Positions 11,124-22,624 of a stretch of 64,000 nucleotides of DNA are shown here, one piece after another. Under the pieces are notes generated by a model. That model was not told where the DNA came from, did no database searches, and worked only from the letters and a program-made list of their open reading frames with translations. Each line of letters begins with the position of its first letter. The first letter of the stretch is position 1. Position numbers and translations under genes: made by a program. Source of the DNA: Euptelea pleiosperma (taxonomy: Eukaryota > Streptophyta > Magnoliopsida > Ranunculales > Eupteleaceae); NCBI GenBank assembly GCA_035048495.1, contig CM068545.1, positions 13,785,702-13,849,701 on the forward strand, given 5' to 3'.

Positions 11124-11467
11124 AGTCGGGTTCTTGTGACCAACACCTTGGTGTACCCTCATAGAGGATGAATCAACGGCTGATTTTTGGTGAGGATGAT
11201 CTCTTCACCATATAGATCACCCCAACAAAAAATCATCCCATTCTGAAATTTCTAACCCCGTTAAATGTGGTTTTCAAGTTACACAGTAAAAATCGACGGT
11301 ACATAATTCTTCAACTTCTAAACCACTTTACGAATATCAGAATGATTTGAATTTTTGTGAAGATGATCTCCTCACCATATAGATCATCTTCACCAAGAAT
11401 CAGCCATTGATTCATCTTCTATGATGGTACACCAAGCTGTTGGTAAAAAATGTTGGTCACCGGAACC
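11124..11467. mobile_element. inverted-repeat element, family D, complete
   Basis: The left end TCGGGTTCTTGTGACCAAC mirrors the right end GTTGGTCACCGGAACCGA. Arms run about 90 bp through GAGGATGAATCAACGGCTGA. It directly abuts the LINE poly(A) tail, so it probably inserted at that A-run. Confidence 0.65.
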
Positions 11468-12590
11468 GACCCAAAATAAAAACGTTACAACAGTAACACT
11501 CCAACCTGCTGTCCAATGATCAAAATAACAACTGCTAATCCAAAAATAAAATAACAGCTTTTATAACGAGATTAACCGTTTTCAACTGTGCTTATGATTT
11601 AACTGAATTCGTAAAAGTATACAAATAAAAATTGAGCACCATTTGACTCGACATAGTAGATGTTATAACCATGCTTCTCTGCGCAAAATTAGGAAATTAT
11701 GCCTTGAAAACAAACCTTTCTCTTTAAGCAATTGCAATTGTGCAACTCCTTTTGGGACGGTCAAGTCAAATTTAAGCCTTGGTTACAGTAACGCCAGCTA
11801 ACGATTAAGCCATTATAACGTTCCCTTTTAAATTAAGCGTAGTACATCAAAAGTTGGGCACGACCTTGTTCATCTCATCATCACATAGCACGGGGACAGC
11901 AAAATCCCTAAAATGGGCTGGTCCCCCTAAGCCCATTTAGTTTTAGGGCCCATTTTTTATGCAAAAGGAATCAAAGTGGTCGAGGCTGTGGCTGAATAAA
12001 AAAGAATTAGAAGGGTTAAGAAGACAACACAAGAGTGCGGTTGTGGTCCAACTCAGGCTGACCAAAGCTTAATTCGTGAAGAATGATTTAAAAGTTTAAA
12101 TTTGAAGACACATTTAAGCACAAAAGCATTTTGCTTTTGACATTGGACTATCATTCTGCTCCAATTTCCCGCCTAAAGTGTTGAAAAGAATCTAATTTTA
12201 AATATTATCTCCCATTTTTATTCCTAAGATAACCATTGGTCTGGGTCAAGGTTTTAACTTTTGTTTACACAAAAAAAAAAAAAGGTTTTAACTTTTAAAT
12301 AGTCCGCGTTATAACAGTCACTTAACATTACCGTTATGACCGTTAAACAGGTCACATGGTCACATCTGAAGTAAAAAAATTAAAAAATCAGAAATTTTAC
12401 AATGATAGAATAGTTTGCATAAGTCAGCTTTGGGACCCACTAATTTAACGGTCTGATTTGATGATTTGGTTTGATGTGTACAAGTACAAGATGGGGTTAC
12501 CACCCGATTTAGAATAGTTGATCTCAAATCCATGAATTAAGAAAATCTATACTATGTAATAAAAAGTCAAAACCCGGGTTGGGGCCATAC
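11468..12590. other. no gene seen; fragments of TAACGG-type elements
   Basis: AT-rich with words such as AAAACGTTACAACAGTAACA, ATTATAACGTTCCC and CAAGGTTTTAACTTTT that belong to the hAT-like CAAGGTTT family, too decayed to bound. Confidence 0.35.
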
Positions 12591-12639
12591 ACACGGGCTT
12601 CACAAGACGCTCACCTACACACTTTTTAGCAAAACCAAA

Positions 12640-12955
12640 ACGTTGATGACTGAGGTCCATCATCAACGTTGATGACAGATGACAGTTTGAGCCACGTGAC
12701 ATTCGTATAGACTACTACCCATATGGATGTTTTGTACGTCCCTAGGTAGACCTAAATACCAAAACTCAGCCTGATTAGTGATTTATAACCTTTGGACCCA
12801 AGTGCCCCAAATAATGCTCGAAAACCACGGCGGCAACGGATATAAATCACTAATCTGGCTGATTTTTGGCCTATAGTTCCATCTGGGTTTGGGTCAAACA
12901 TCCATACAGTCAGAGATCTATAAGAATGTGCTAGCTAGTGGCTCATAAGATGGTC
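12640..12955. mobile_element. family A foldback element
   Basis: Left arm ATATGGATGTTTTGTACGTC, then AGCCTGATTAGTGATTTATA; right arm ATAAATCACTAATCTGGCTG and TCAAACATCCATACAGTCAG. The outer parts carry ATCAACGTTGATGACAGATG. Confidence 0.6.
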
Positions 12956-13044
12956 CATGTCAAAATGGCACCTATTTGGGTGTCTAAAAAAATACTCACA
13001 GTTCATTAATTTTTCTTCTACACTTCACCTACACAGAGTTCATT

Positions 13045-13400
13045 AATTGATGACGGAAATCTATCGTCAACGTTGATGAAGGACGACAGTGTGAGCAACA
13101 TGACAAACTCTTAGAGATTATTGACCGTATGGATGTTTGGCCCGCCACTAGGTAGACCTATGTACATACCTAAAACTCAGCCCGATTACTGATTTATTAC
13201 CTTCGGATTTGAGTACTACCCCAAATAATGCTTGAAATCCACTATAAAAAATAAAATCATGGAAAAGTCTATAATCGAATGGATAGACATCACTAATCGG
13301 ACTGTTTTTTGGTCTGTAGGTCCATCTAAGGTTGGATCAAACATCCATACAGTCAAAGATCTATAAGAGTGTGTCACATATTGCATAATGGGGTCCATAT
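13045..13400. mobile_element. family A foldback element
   Basis: Left arm TTGACCGTATGGATGTTTGG, right arm CAAACATCCATACAGTCAAA, with the GACGACAGTGTGAGCAACAT outer block. It is a neighbour of, and the same orientation as, the copy at 12640. Confidence 0.6.
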
Positions 13401-13994
13401 CAACAAGGTACCTATTAGTTGGGTGTAAGAAATACTGACCTGTTAGTTCAATGAATGCATCTCTACCTAAAATTAATCAAATGCTCGTTGATAAATATTT
13501 AATTACATTTCATGTTATTATTCTTATTTCAATACAATCCCTTGATGACCACTTAATTACCTCTGTCATTCCAAAATTCAACATGATTATTCTTATTAAT
13601 TTTCAATACAATCCCTTCATGTCGATCCTAATCTCCTCGTCGTTTCCTAGTAGACATATGAGATTGGTATTAAGTCTAGTGTTACTAATCAGCAGTCTTT
13701 ATGGATTTGTGGAGATTGATCTCAAGAAGGCGATTAAGATTGTTGGAGATATATACGTCGCAGATGTAGGTTTAAATTGAATATGTTGGCACCTTGTTCA
13801 GCATTGTGATTGTTAATTTTCCGATAATGTCAAACATCTCGCTTGTCAAAATGCGTTCTCTGCCCTAGACTCCCCTTATGCAAGGTAACTGTAATTTTTA
13901 ATTTTTCCATTGGGGTTCACTTGTGGATTTATTCATGTGCCGAGAACTGCACCGATGGTCAGGTGGCTACTAGACCAGCTGGTCAGACAAGTTT

Positions 13995-13996
<2 letters not shown>
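13401..13996. other. no gene seen
   Basis: AT-rich. An open frame at 13451-13780 has no recognisable motif and is hydrophobic by composition only. Confidence 0.3.

Positions 13997-14069
<73 letters not shown>
13997..14069. repeat. compound microsatellite (CT)n(AT)n(AC)n
   Basis: About 21 CT units, then 11 AT units, then 5 AC units, ending exactly at the CTAG end of a Helitron-like copy. Confidence 0.9.
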
Positions 14070-14070
<1 letters not shown>

Positions 14071-14210
14071 TAGTGGGTGCCCAGTTCCATCGGCACTCCT
14101 CGACAAAGAATTTGCCAAAATCAAGTGAGTGGCGGAGATCCACCATCCATTTAGGGCAAGATTAGAGGAGGTATAAGTAGAGAGACAACCAATGTGTTTT
14201 GTTATATAGA
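14070..14210 (-). mobile_element. Helitron-like copy H3
   Basis: CTAGTGGGTGCCCAGTTCC at one end and GTTATATAGA at the other. It forms the left end of the duplicated 1.38-kb unit. Confidence 0.6.
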
Positions 14211-14969
14211 ATAGTAAATGGCCCATGCCCACGGCACTCTCCAACGAAAGCATTTGCAAAAATTGGGTGTCTTTGGCATTCAAATGGTATAACGGACTGG
14301 GGTGTTACCGTTTTTTCCATTATAACGGCTGTTATAACGGATTGTAACGCATTGAGGGAGAAATGGAAAAATAACAGAAATAAAAAAAAAATAATGGTGT
14401 TGAAATTTAAATTTTAAATAAATTGAGGTCAAATGAGGCGGATTGAGTGGCTAAAATCTAACCGTCTACATTAGATCGATGGATTTAATCTCAACCACTC
14501 TTTATCTAACTGTCCACATTAGATGGATGGATAAGATAAGAGAATACAATTGAGTCGTCTTGATATATGCGTGGGTGGCCCTTGCCCGCCGCACTTTTCG
14601 ACAAAGTGTTTGTCAAAATCGAGTGGGAGTAAATATCAGCCATTGATATGAAGCATAGCGGATCTCAACCACTCATTATTGAAGCCATATAAGATAAGAG
14701 GGGAATTAGAAAATCATTAAATTTTTGTTAAATTCTATTTTTTTTTTTTAAATTTTCATTTTCAAATTTCAAATTTTGAATTTTAGCACCACTTTTTTCC
14801 GTTAAAATCATTAAATCCGTTAAAATCTATTTTTTTCTTTTTTGCCCCTGGCCGTTTCAATCCGTTTTAACGGTAACACCCCTCTCGAGGCATAAAAAGT
14901 GGGGCTCCTAAGCTTGACCCTTGGTCTATATGTAAATCCAACCCATTTCATTCCTTATATGTAGGTAAA
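14211..14969. mobile_element. composite: broken Helitron-like copy, TAACGG inverted-repeat element, nested Helitron-like copy
   Basis: 14211-14275 is a truncated H copy. From about 14280 GGACTGGGGTGTTACCGTTT faces CCGTTTTAACGGTAACACCC ending near 14890, an inverted-repeat element. Another H copy lies inside it at about 14573-14715. The remainder to 14969 is unclassified flank that is also present in the second unit. Confidence 0.5.
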
Positions 14970-15129
14970 TAGTAGGTGACCCGTGCCCACGGTACTCATC
15001 GACAAAGCGTTTGTCAAAATTGGGTGTGAGTGGCTGAGATCCACTGTCCATTTGGTGTGATAAGATCTCGGCCATCCTTTATGAAGCCGGATAAGAGGGG
15101 GAGACAACCGTCCTGTTTTGTTATATAGA
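14970..15129 (-). mobile_element. Helitron-like copy H6
   Basis: Starts AGTAGGTGACCCGTGCCCAC and ends GTTTTGTTATATAGA. Its 3' CTAG has decayed to ATAG. Tandem with the next two copies. Confidence 0.6.
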
Positions 15130-15130
15130 T

Positions 15131-15288
15131 AGCAGGTGACACGTGCCCAAGACACTCATCGACAAAGCGTTTGTCAAAATTGGGTGCGAGTAGCTGAGAT
15201 CCACCGTCCATTTAGTGTGATAAGATCTCGGCCATCCTTTATGAAGCTAGATAAAGTGGGAGACAGCTGTCTTGTTTTGTTAGATAGA
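15131..15288 (-). mobile_element. Helitron-like copy H7
   Basis: AGCAGGTGACACGTGCCCAA at one end and GTTTTGTTAGATAGA at the other, head-to-tail with H6 and H8. Confidence 0.6.
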
Positions 15289-15289
15289 T

Positions 15290-15448
15290 AGTAGGTGACA
15301 CGTGCCCACGACACTCATCGACAAAGCGTTTGTCAAAATTGGAAGTGAGTGGCTGAGATCCACCGTCCATTTGGTGTGATAAGATCTCGGTCATCCTTTA
15401 TGAAGCCAGATAAGAGGGGGAGACAACTGTCCTGTTTTATTATATAGA
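15290..15448 (-). mobile_element. Helitron-like copy H8
   Basis: GTAGGTGACACGTGCCCACG at one end and TTATTATATAGA at the other. The next copy begins with CTAG at the very next base. Confidence 0.6.
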
Positions 15449-15600
15449 CTAGTGGGTGCCCCGTGCCATCAGCACTCCTCGACAAAGAATTTGCCAAAAT
15501 CAGGAGAGTGGTGGAGAATCACCGTCCATTTGGGGGAGGATTAGATCTCGGCCCTTCTTTGTTGATGCTTATAAGAGGAGGTATAAGTAGGAGGTATAAA
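15449..15600 (-). mobile_element. Helitron-like copy H9 (equivalent of H3)
   Basis: CTAGTGGGTGCCCCGTGCC matches H3, including the shared 'GACAAAGAATTTGCCAAAAT' variant. The 5' (TC) end is lost. Confidence 0.55.
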
Positions 15601-16350
15601 TAGTAAATGGCCCATGCCCACGGCATTCTCCGACAAAAGCGTTTGCAAAAATTGGGTGCCTTTGGCACTCAAACAATATGACGGATTGGGGCGTTACCAT
15701 TTTTTCCATTATAATGGCTGTTATAACAAATTGTAACGCATAGAGGGAGAAATGGGAAAATAACAGAAATAACAAAAAAATAATGGTGTTGAAATTTAAA
15801 TTTTGAATAAATTGAGGTCAAATGAGGCGGATTGAGTGGTTGAAATCTGACGGTCCACATTAGATCGATGGATTTAATCTCAACCACTCTTTATCTAACC
15901 GTCCACATTTGATGGATGGATAAGATAAGAGAATACAACTGAGTTGTCTTGATATATGCGTGGGTGGCCCGTGCCTGCGGCACTTTCCAACAAAGTGTTT
16001 GTCAAAATCGGGTGGGAGTTAATCTCAGCCATCGATATGAAGCACAGTGGATCTCAGCCACTCATTATTGAAAGCCATATAAGATAAAGAGGGGTATAAG
16101 AAAACTATTAAATTTCCGTTAAATTCTTTTTTTTTTTTAATTTTCAATTTTTAAATTTTAAATTTTGAATTTCAACACCAATTTTTTCCGTTAAAATCAT
16201 TAAAATCCATTCTTACCCCTGGCCGTTTCAATCTGTTTTAACGACTGTTTTAACTGTAACACTCCTCTCGAGGCATAAAAAGTGGGGCTCTTGAGCCTGA
16301 CCTTGGGCTCTATGTAAATACAACCCATTTCATTCCTTATATGTAGGTAA
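15601..16350. mobile_element. composite, second copy of the 14211-14969 block
   Basis: Same order as the first block: truncated H copy, TAACGG inverted-repeat element, nested H copy (about 15960-16100), then the CTCGAGGCATAAAAAGTGGG flank. Base differences are scattered. Confidence 0.55.
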
Positions 16351-16499
16351 ATAGTATGTGACCCGTGCCCATTGTCAAAATTAGGTGTGAGTGGCTGATA
16401 TCCACTGTCCATTTGATGTGATAAGATCTCGGCCATCCTTTATTAAGCCGGATAAGAGAGGGAGACAACCGTCCCGTTTTATTATATATATATATATAT
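16351..16499 (-). mobile_element. Helitron-like copy H12 (equivalent of H6)
   Basis: AGTATGTGACCCGTGCCCAT, lacking the GACAAAGCG part, ending in an (AT)n run at 16482-16499. Confidence 0.5.
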
Positions 16500-16640
16500 C
16501 TAAAACCTTTTAACTTTAAAACTTTATCAAAGCTCTATATCCTTACACAACGACCAAATATGTAGGCGGGACCCTTTCTTCACTTTGGTCTCTTTATTGG
16601 TCAAACTACCCTTGTCTCATTTCCTCTCTTCATACTCATA

Positions 16641-16663
16641 GGGGGGGGGGGGGGGGGGGGGGG
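16641..16663 (+). repeat. 23-nt poly(G) run
   Basis: An uninterrupted G tract in an otherwise AT-rich neighbourhood. Its length may not be exact because homopolymers are error-prone. Confidence 0.8.
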
Positions 16664-16794
16664 CTTAGTGAGAAATATTGGTAGTAAGTCCTAACAATGT
16701 CTTTAAAAACAGACGGATCAGCGCCTACAGACGGATCAGGGTTGCGTACAAGGTGTTTTGTAATCCAACCCACAAATTAATGGATACAAGAAAG

Positions 16795-17352
16795 TTTGGG
16801 CCATCCAGAGCCCGATCCGAATCTTGTCAGGCCGGTCCGGCCTTGTGCTCAATTATCCATACTCGGGCCCTAGCCGAAGCCTGAATAATAGGGTGGGGCT
16901 TGAGTTCGGGCTGATCGGTTTTGCGGCTCAGGGTGGTATCTAATCCCGGTTTTAAACTTTTTGGGCCTGGTTAGGCTAACCTTAAATTCGGGATTGGGCA
17001 GGGCTTTACCCCAAAATTTTGGGCCAGGTTGGGCCCAATTGTACACACCTAATAAGTTTGACGTTAACAGGCAGTGCCAGTCTTGGAAACCAATTATTCT
17101 CTCACTGTCTAGGGGTTAGACCTGGAGCTTTAAGCTCGACTGATTTCTGGTATGGCCGAAATTTTGAAAGTAATTTGATTGGGCCTGCACTTAGATCATT
17201 GGGCTCAGCTTTTTTTAAGTTTGATTCTGGCATGAATCTTGAGAAGCATTGGAGTTGGGCCACAATGAATCCCAATCCAGACCTAGTTCCAGAGATATAC
17301 CAGGTCACCTGGGCTAGACTTTTCAAGCCCATCCCAAGCCGTGCTTGCTTCA
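16795..17352. mobile_element. GC-rich 'GGGTGTCAA' type elements, two adjoining
   Basis: GGGCC/GGCTC-rich text in both halves; the first ends GGGCCCAATTGTACACACCT near 17050. Apparent reading frames through here are compositional. Confidence 0.35.
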
Positions 17353-18628
17353 CTTAAGGTCTGCTATGCAAAGCTCGGCCTTTTCTGGCCCATAGTTAGC
17401 AATTCGGCATACGGCAAAGATTCAAAACGGGAAAAGTTCGAGTTTAATTCGGTTTCAGGATATAAAAATTCAGTAAAAAATTCGGTCATTATTGAAATGT
17501 TATATTCATTTGGCCTTAGAATGCCTGAATTTTACCAATTTTTTTTCATTTTATGCAGCCGTTTAATACATTTTTTTTTTAAAATGAAAAATTATATTAA
17601 AAAATTCCAATAATACATGTTTTATTTGTATAATCTTAAAATTCGCAAAATTTCTAATTTTTATTTTATTTTATGTGGCTGTATTAAATATTTTTGTAAA
17701 AAAAAAAAAATCCGAGCATTAAACGCGAATAATAGGCGAATTTACTAACTAGGCTCTGGCCATGACATATCCCAGTGACAGCAGGAGAAAAAATAAACGG
17801 TGACTTGAGGTCCAGCATCGTGGATGGACTGTATTCTCCATATTTCTGAGACTTCCTCACGACTTGCTATCCGGATTTTCACTAACCATCTGATCAATGA
17901 CTTGTTTTTTTGTGAACTGCATGCTGTATAGTCTAATAAAAACAATTGATCGCATAGATAAGATGAATGAGTGTGATTGTTGGATATGGACCATCAAAAG
18001 AGATAGCAGACAGATTTGTTTGTCTAGATGTGTGGTGGGGCCTACCCACTGGATGGAGATGTACCATTAGTGATGTTATAACCGCAGTAGCTTTTTCTGT
18101 TTGAAAATTGAAACTACTTTATTAGAATGAATGTCTCTAATCAATCACCTCATTAATTTATATATTCAATCTAACCCAAACTCCAAATTTCCCAATATTA
18201 GGTAAAATAATATTCAAGATCGACGGTGAGATGTGATTCAAATTAGTCAGAACAAAAATCAAACCTGTTGGACCATGATAGGGTGTGTCACTGTGTGCCT
18301 ATCTATGTATCTAAAATGACATGTCCTTGTGGGGCTCACAGGTGATCGTGAAACTTCTACCTTAACAAAATAACACTTAAAGTTAACGGGGAAATGGACA
18401 TTTAAATTTTCATCCTCGCACAAAAATAAGCCTTTAACTCATTACCATGAGGGCCCCACAAATTATATACATGACCAGGCTCTTCGATGTATTTTACCAA
18501 ATTTTAGAAACAAAATCCCTACATTAAATGTTCGGTCCCTTCTGCATTCTAATTTCTGTAAGTACAAAAATGTAACGTTACTACAACATTTGCACGATAC
18601 TCGCTCGTTCGCTAGTATATGTAAAGTA
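17353..18628. other. no gene seen
   Basis: AT-rich spacer with poly-A/T runs and short degraded repeats. No element ends or protein motifs are recognised. Confidence 0.3.
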
Positions 18629-18824
18629 CTAGTGGGTGGCTCATGCCCACAACACTCCTTGGCAAAGCATTTGCCAAAATTGGGTGTAAGTAGCTGTGAT
18701 CCACCATCCCAATGAGATATGGCCTCTGTTCAGTTGGGGGTCAGATCTCGGCCCTTCTTTATTGAAGCCTATAAGAGGGGGAATAAGTGGGGAGACAACT
18801 ACTGTCACTTGTTATATATATAGA
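18629..18824 (-). mobile_element. Helitron-like copy H13
   Basis: CTAGTGGGTGGCTCATGCC at one end with GTTATATATATAGA at the other. A single copy with an internal insertion near 18705-18730. Confidence 0.6.
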
Positions 18825-19796
18825 TATATGTATGTACCAAAAGGGGAGAGAGATATTTATTATAAAGGTACTGGTTTTCTTGGAAACATTTGTATGTATT
18901 TAATAGATGGAAAGTGAAGTTTTGTGCCGTGAAATAGTTAAATACAAAGTTTAAGGTCGAAAATACCATTACCGCCATCAAAATAACTAGTGGATGAGTA
19001 GGGTAATTTTTGCCAAAAAAAAAAATTTATTTTGGGATGAAGGGTTGTTTTCTATAGGTGAAGTGAGAGCATCTTCCTCACAAGATGAGGATGACAGTGC
19101 TTTTCATTATTTCGAACTTTCGATGTCTATTAATAAATTAAGAATTATTATATTAAAGTTTATAAAGTAATTTTGTTCTCTTTCCCACTAATGGAAAGTG
19201 ATTTAGAGGTAGTATTTAATTTTTTTATTTAGTTTGTGATGGAGAGATGTTCATATAGTCAACAAGGGACACCATTTATGAGGTAGCCTCTTCTTGTCTA
19301 CTTGCGTGACCAAAGTCATGGAATATACTTTGTAAGGTCTTATCAGTCCATGAACGAAAACGACACCCTATACAAATATCTTAATTTTGAAGATAAAATC
19401 AAGGAAATCATCTTTTTCGATTCAGACCGCCATGAGATTTCTCAAGAAATATCGTCTATTCAACACCAACCACCTTGCAAGAATTAAATTAGCAATAGGG
19501 ATGTGATTATTATCAGAAAATATTTCTGCTTTCTTTCATTTCTATTCATTAATGCCTCTGTGTATTATTATTTACAGTCCATTTTTGCTGAGTTGTTGAC
19601 AATCATATTTCAGAAAGAAAGGGTTATCAAGATTCTCAACGTCAGGGGGTACATTTTAAGCGTAGAGGCGCTGATTAGCGGTATTGTACTGATCAGCGCA
19701 AATTACCAAAGTTGAATTCCATTATTTATTTTCTTTCTTCCTTCCAAACCAAATTTTACATATAATTTGTTACATAATAATTAATTATTTTGTCCC
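18825..19796. other. no gene seen
   Basis: AT-rich. Open frames at 19302-19487 and 19503-19715 show no conserved motif. Confidence 0.3.
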
Positions 19797-20097
19797 AAGG
19801 TTTAAGTTTGACAATTATAACGATTTTAATGGAAAGCCAACATCGTTACTGTTAATTATGTCCGTTATAATGAATCACATCATCGTAAAAAAAAGACGGT
19901 CAAAATGTTATTAATATTTTTTTCAAAATAACAACGATAATGATAAATTAACGGGTAATGGACATAAAAACAGTAATTAAGTGCATTTTTTCGTTTTTTG
20001 ACGTGCTTTTTTAGCAAATAACGTAATGGTCTTGGCGCGTTAACGTTAGAATGGGCTTAATTATAACGTCCGTTATAACGGTTTTTTTTAAAACCAT
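19797..20097. mobile_element. hAT-like CAAGGTTT element
   Basis: Left end CAAGGTTTAAGTTTG, right end GGTTTTTTTTAAAACCATG, with TAACG words throughout. Flanking 8-mers TTTTGTCC and TTCTGTTC agree at 6 of 8 bases, as for an old 8-bp duplication. Confidence 0.5.
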
Positions 20098-20934
20098 GTT
20101 CTGTTCATCTTGTATCTCATTTATTCATTCAAATGGCAATTAATTAACACATTATTCCCGTTGAACTCGACAAACATATTTAAAGGAAAAAAAATACTAA
20201 CACATTATTCGTTGTTAGTATTCTAAAATGATGGTTATGGTGTAATAGTTCTATACATGTTCCTCTTGTTATGTGTATATTATTGTTCATCAGTGTACAA
20301 CCCCGTTTGCTTAATTAGCAATAAAAATAAAATAATAGAAGGAAGAAGAAGAAAAAGAAGAAGAGAGAGAGAGAAAGAAGCTAAATCTGTTTTACCTTCT
20401 AGTGTTTTTCTTCATTGACAGGAAAAAAAAAACCCAAATGGGCAAACCACCATCACCATGATTATCAACAGAAAAGAAATAAAATCATAATTTTTACAAT
20501 AGGGATTTCTATACAAGGATTGAATGTGGCGACTTAGCTGAATAATGTTTTTTTTTTTTTTTTTGCCTTACATAAATATTTCTTAGATAGAAGTATGATA
20601 ATTCTTCTTTTCTCCCCCTTCCCTAAGCTTCATCTATGTGTAACTGAACACTGAATATGGCTATCTAACATCTTTACGACCTCACCTGAATATCGCTGCG
20701 AACATACACTTGCACAGTTGCACTACACAGCGTACAGAAAATATTGACCTACTCTTTTCCTTCTTCTTAATGATTCCGTACGCTTTTCTCGGTTTGTTTG
20801 ATACTAATATATCATTGGTTTCTGATGCTGACACGTGGCAATCAATACTGAGTATCTGACTTTTGGATTGTCTTGATTCAAAAGCTTGGATATGGTGGAT
20901 ATGGAAGACGACTGTGTATTACTCGAAAACCATA

Positions 20935-22105
20935 TTAAGAAGAGTTCCAATTCATGCGGAAAACGGTGTTTCCGAGAGATCCAAGAAGCGGGTGATGGTG
21001 AAGAGGAACGGCTGTGATTGAATTGTTTCCATCTGTAGTGTCGTTGTTGTGATTGGCGTGGAACCTCTTCTCTGCTGGAGGACCCACAGTCCCTGGGAAG
21101 GCGCGTTTGAGAGGGAAGGTGCTGGTAGTACTGACAGCCGGAAATTGCTTTGAGCTCGAAGCAGCCAATTGAGCCATGAAATTGCTGTTTATACCGTCGG
21201 TTAATAGGCCTTCAAAGAAACTATCATCGTTTTCGAGCAACGCACCGTAATTTGTGGCCGTTACAGTCTGTGGCTTCGGATTCTGTTGGCGATCCATTGT
21301 CAAGGTTGGCAGTGATGCAAGTATGTAGTCCATGGAATCTTCCTTGTCATGCTCTATCGATCTTTGAGAGTTGTTCTTTTTGTAGATCCGGCATAACACC
21401 CAATCATCGAGCTGCGAAATAAAATTAAGGGAAAAAACCCACATCATTAGTTCCAAATTCCAATTGATTTGAGTAATCTCCCTGTTTAAAATTTAAAATC
21501 AAACTAATATATTACCCGTAAGGAGCTCTTTTTGGTTGCTATGTCACTTGCAGGAGGCTTCATGCTACTATTGTTATCAGCGAGTCGATATTCATGCATG
21601 ATCCAGTTTGTTTTTATCCCTTTAGGTGGCCTCCCAATATAGAAAACGAGGGCCTTCTTCACTCCAACCTTTTGAGTCCCATCAGATGTTAAGATAGGTT
21701 TATCAGTTCCAGTTGCCTTCCAATACCCAGACGTTGCAGCTCGGTTAGGCCTTGCTCCATTAGGGTATTTCCGGTCTCTAGGACTAAAGAAGTACCACTC
21801 TTGTTCCCCAAAAGTCGCTTTGCCTACCATTTTTTTAAAAAAAAATATATAGAAAACATGAGATGGGATTGAATGAATAATTAAAGAATAATCAGGAAAT
21901 TAAAGATTAGTAAATAAATACCAGGGAGCTCCCATGGATCAAACTTGTAGAGATCAACTTCGGCAATGATCGTGACGGGGAGGGGAGAAGAAGAGGCCTT
22001 CTTCTTGAGGTAGTGAACAACAAGCTCTTCATCAGTTGGGTGAAACCGGAAGCCGGGTGGGAGCTGTGGCTGCTGCGACCCCGATGATGAATCATCGCTC
22101 TCCAT
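20935..22105 (-). CDS. NAC transcription factor, NARS1/ANAC056-like
   Basis: Exons (minus strand) are 22105-21922, 21823-21516 and 21411-20935, with GT-AG introns at the two usual NAC positions (phase 1 and phase 0). The product has 322 residues. NAC subdomains in order: [20 protein letters not shown] (about 15-33); [38 protein letters not shown] then [24 protein letters not shown] and [21 protein letters not shown] from residue 165. The N-terminal [13 protein letters not shown] and [25 protein letters not shown] block resemble ANAC056/NARS1, ANAC025 and ANAC018, factors linked to seed-coat development or senescence; this ortholog group is inferred. The C-terminal activation region is variable and ends in FRMNWNSS. 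It would act in the nucleus as a dimeric DNA-binding protein. No frameshift or missing core residue is seen. Confidence 0.95.
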
Positions 22106-22257
22106 GAATTAATTCTCCAATATAATACTGGCAAAACTTTCTTTTAAACGGAGTCGGAGGTGGGGGATGCTGACGTATAGCAGCCGTGGATACAGCTGAA
22201 ATACTGAACTAGAACCGATAATCACACGACACCTGTTATTCTTCAACAAGAAGGTAG

Positions 22258-22265
22258 ACACGTGT
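22258..22265. promoter_or_regulatory. palindromic G-box/ABRE upstream of the first NAC gene
   Basis: ACACGTGT, a perfect palindrome with a CACGTG core, lies 153 bp upstream of the ATG. It is a classic site for ABF-type bZIP factors. Binding is inferred. Confidence 0.5.
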
Positions 22266-22556
22266 GGACAAGGGAGTAAGGGACCACATCCCACACCAGG
22301 CAATGAAAGCAAGACGGGCGAGTTTCGGGTCAGAAGTTGGAACTGCCTGTAGCTTTTGATGTCACGCTGTTCATATGGGAGGACTGGAGAACCCCCATGC
22401 AAGGGTTCAGTTTTTGGTCACGCATTGCCTCATTAGTAATGCGTGAGCAAATGGACGTCAAGCAAAACAAGGGCAGCCCATCTGTACCCCACTTGATTGG
22501 ACACGGAATCCTTTAAAAATAGTGTCGTGGGATCCACCTTATGCATAAACGAGGGC

Positions 22557-22588
22557 CCACGCGTGGGAAAGATGTTTCCCACGCGTGG
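22557..22588. repeat. perfect inverted repeat with two CCACGCGTGG sites
   Basis: Two 14-nt arms, each CCACGCGTGGGAAA, face each other across a 4-nt spacer, about 450 bp upstream of the first NAC ATG. Each arm itself contains a 10-bp palindrome centred on ACGCGT. It could be a paired binding site or a small hairpin. Confidence 0.6.
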
Positions 22589-22624
22589 TCGTGTAACTGT
22601 GTAAGGCCCTATTTCCCTATTCAA

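Noticed and set aside
13933..14283. 116-codon frame with a long Arg-Glu repeat
   Set aside because: It reads through the CT/AT microsatellite and Helitron-like copies.
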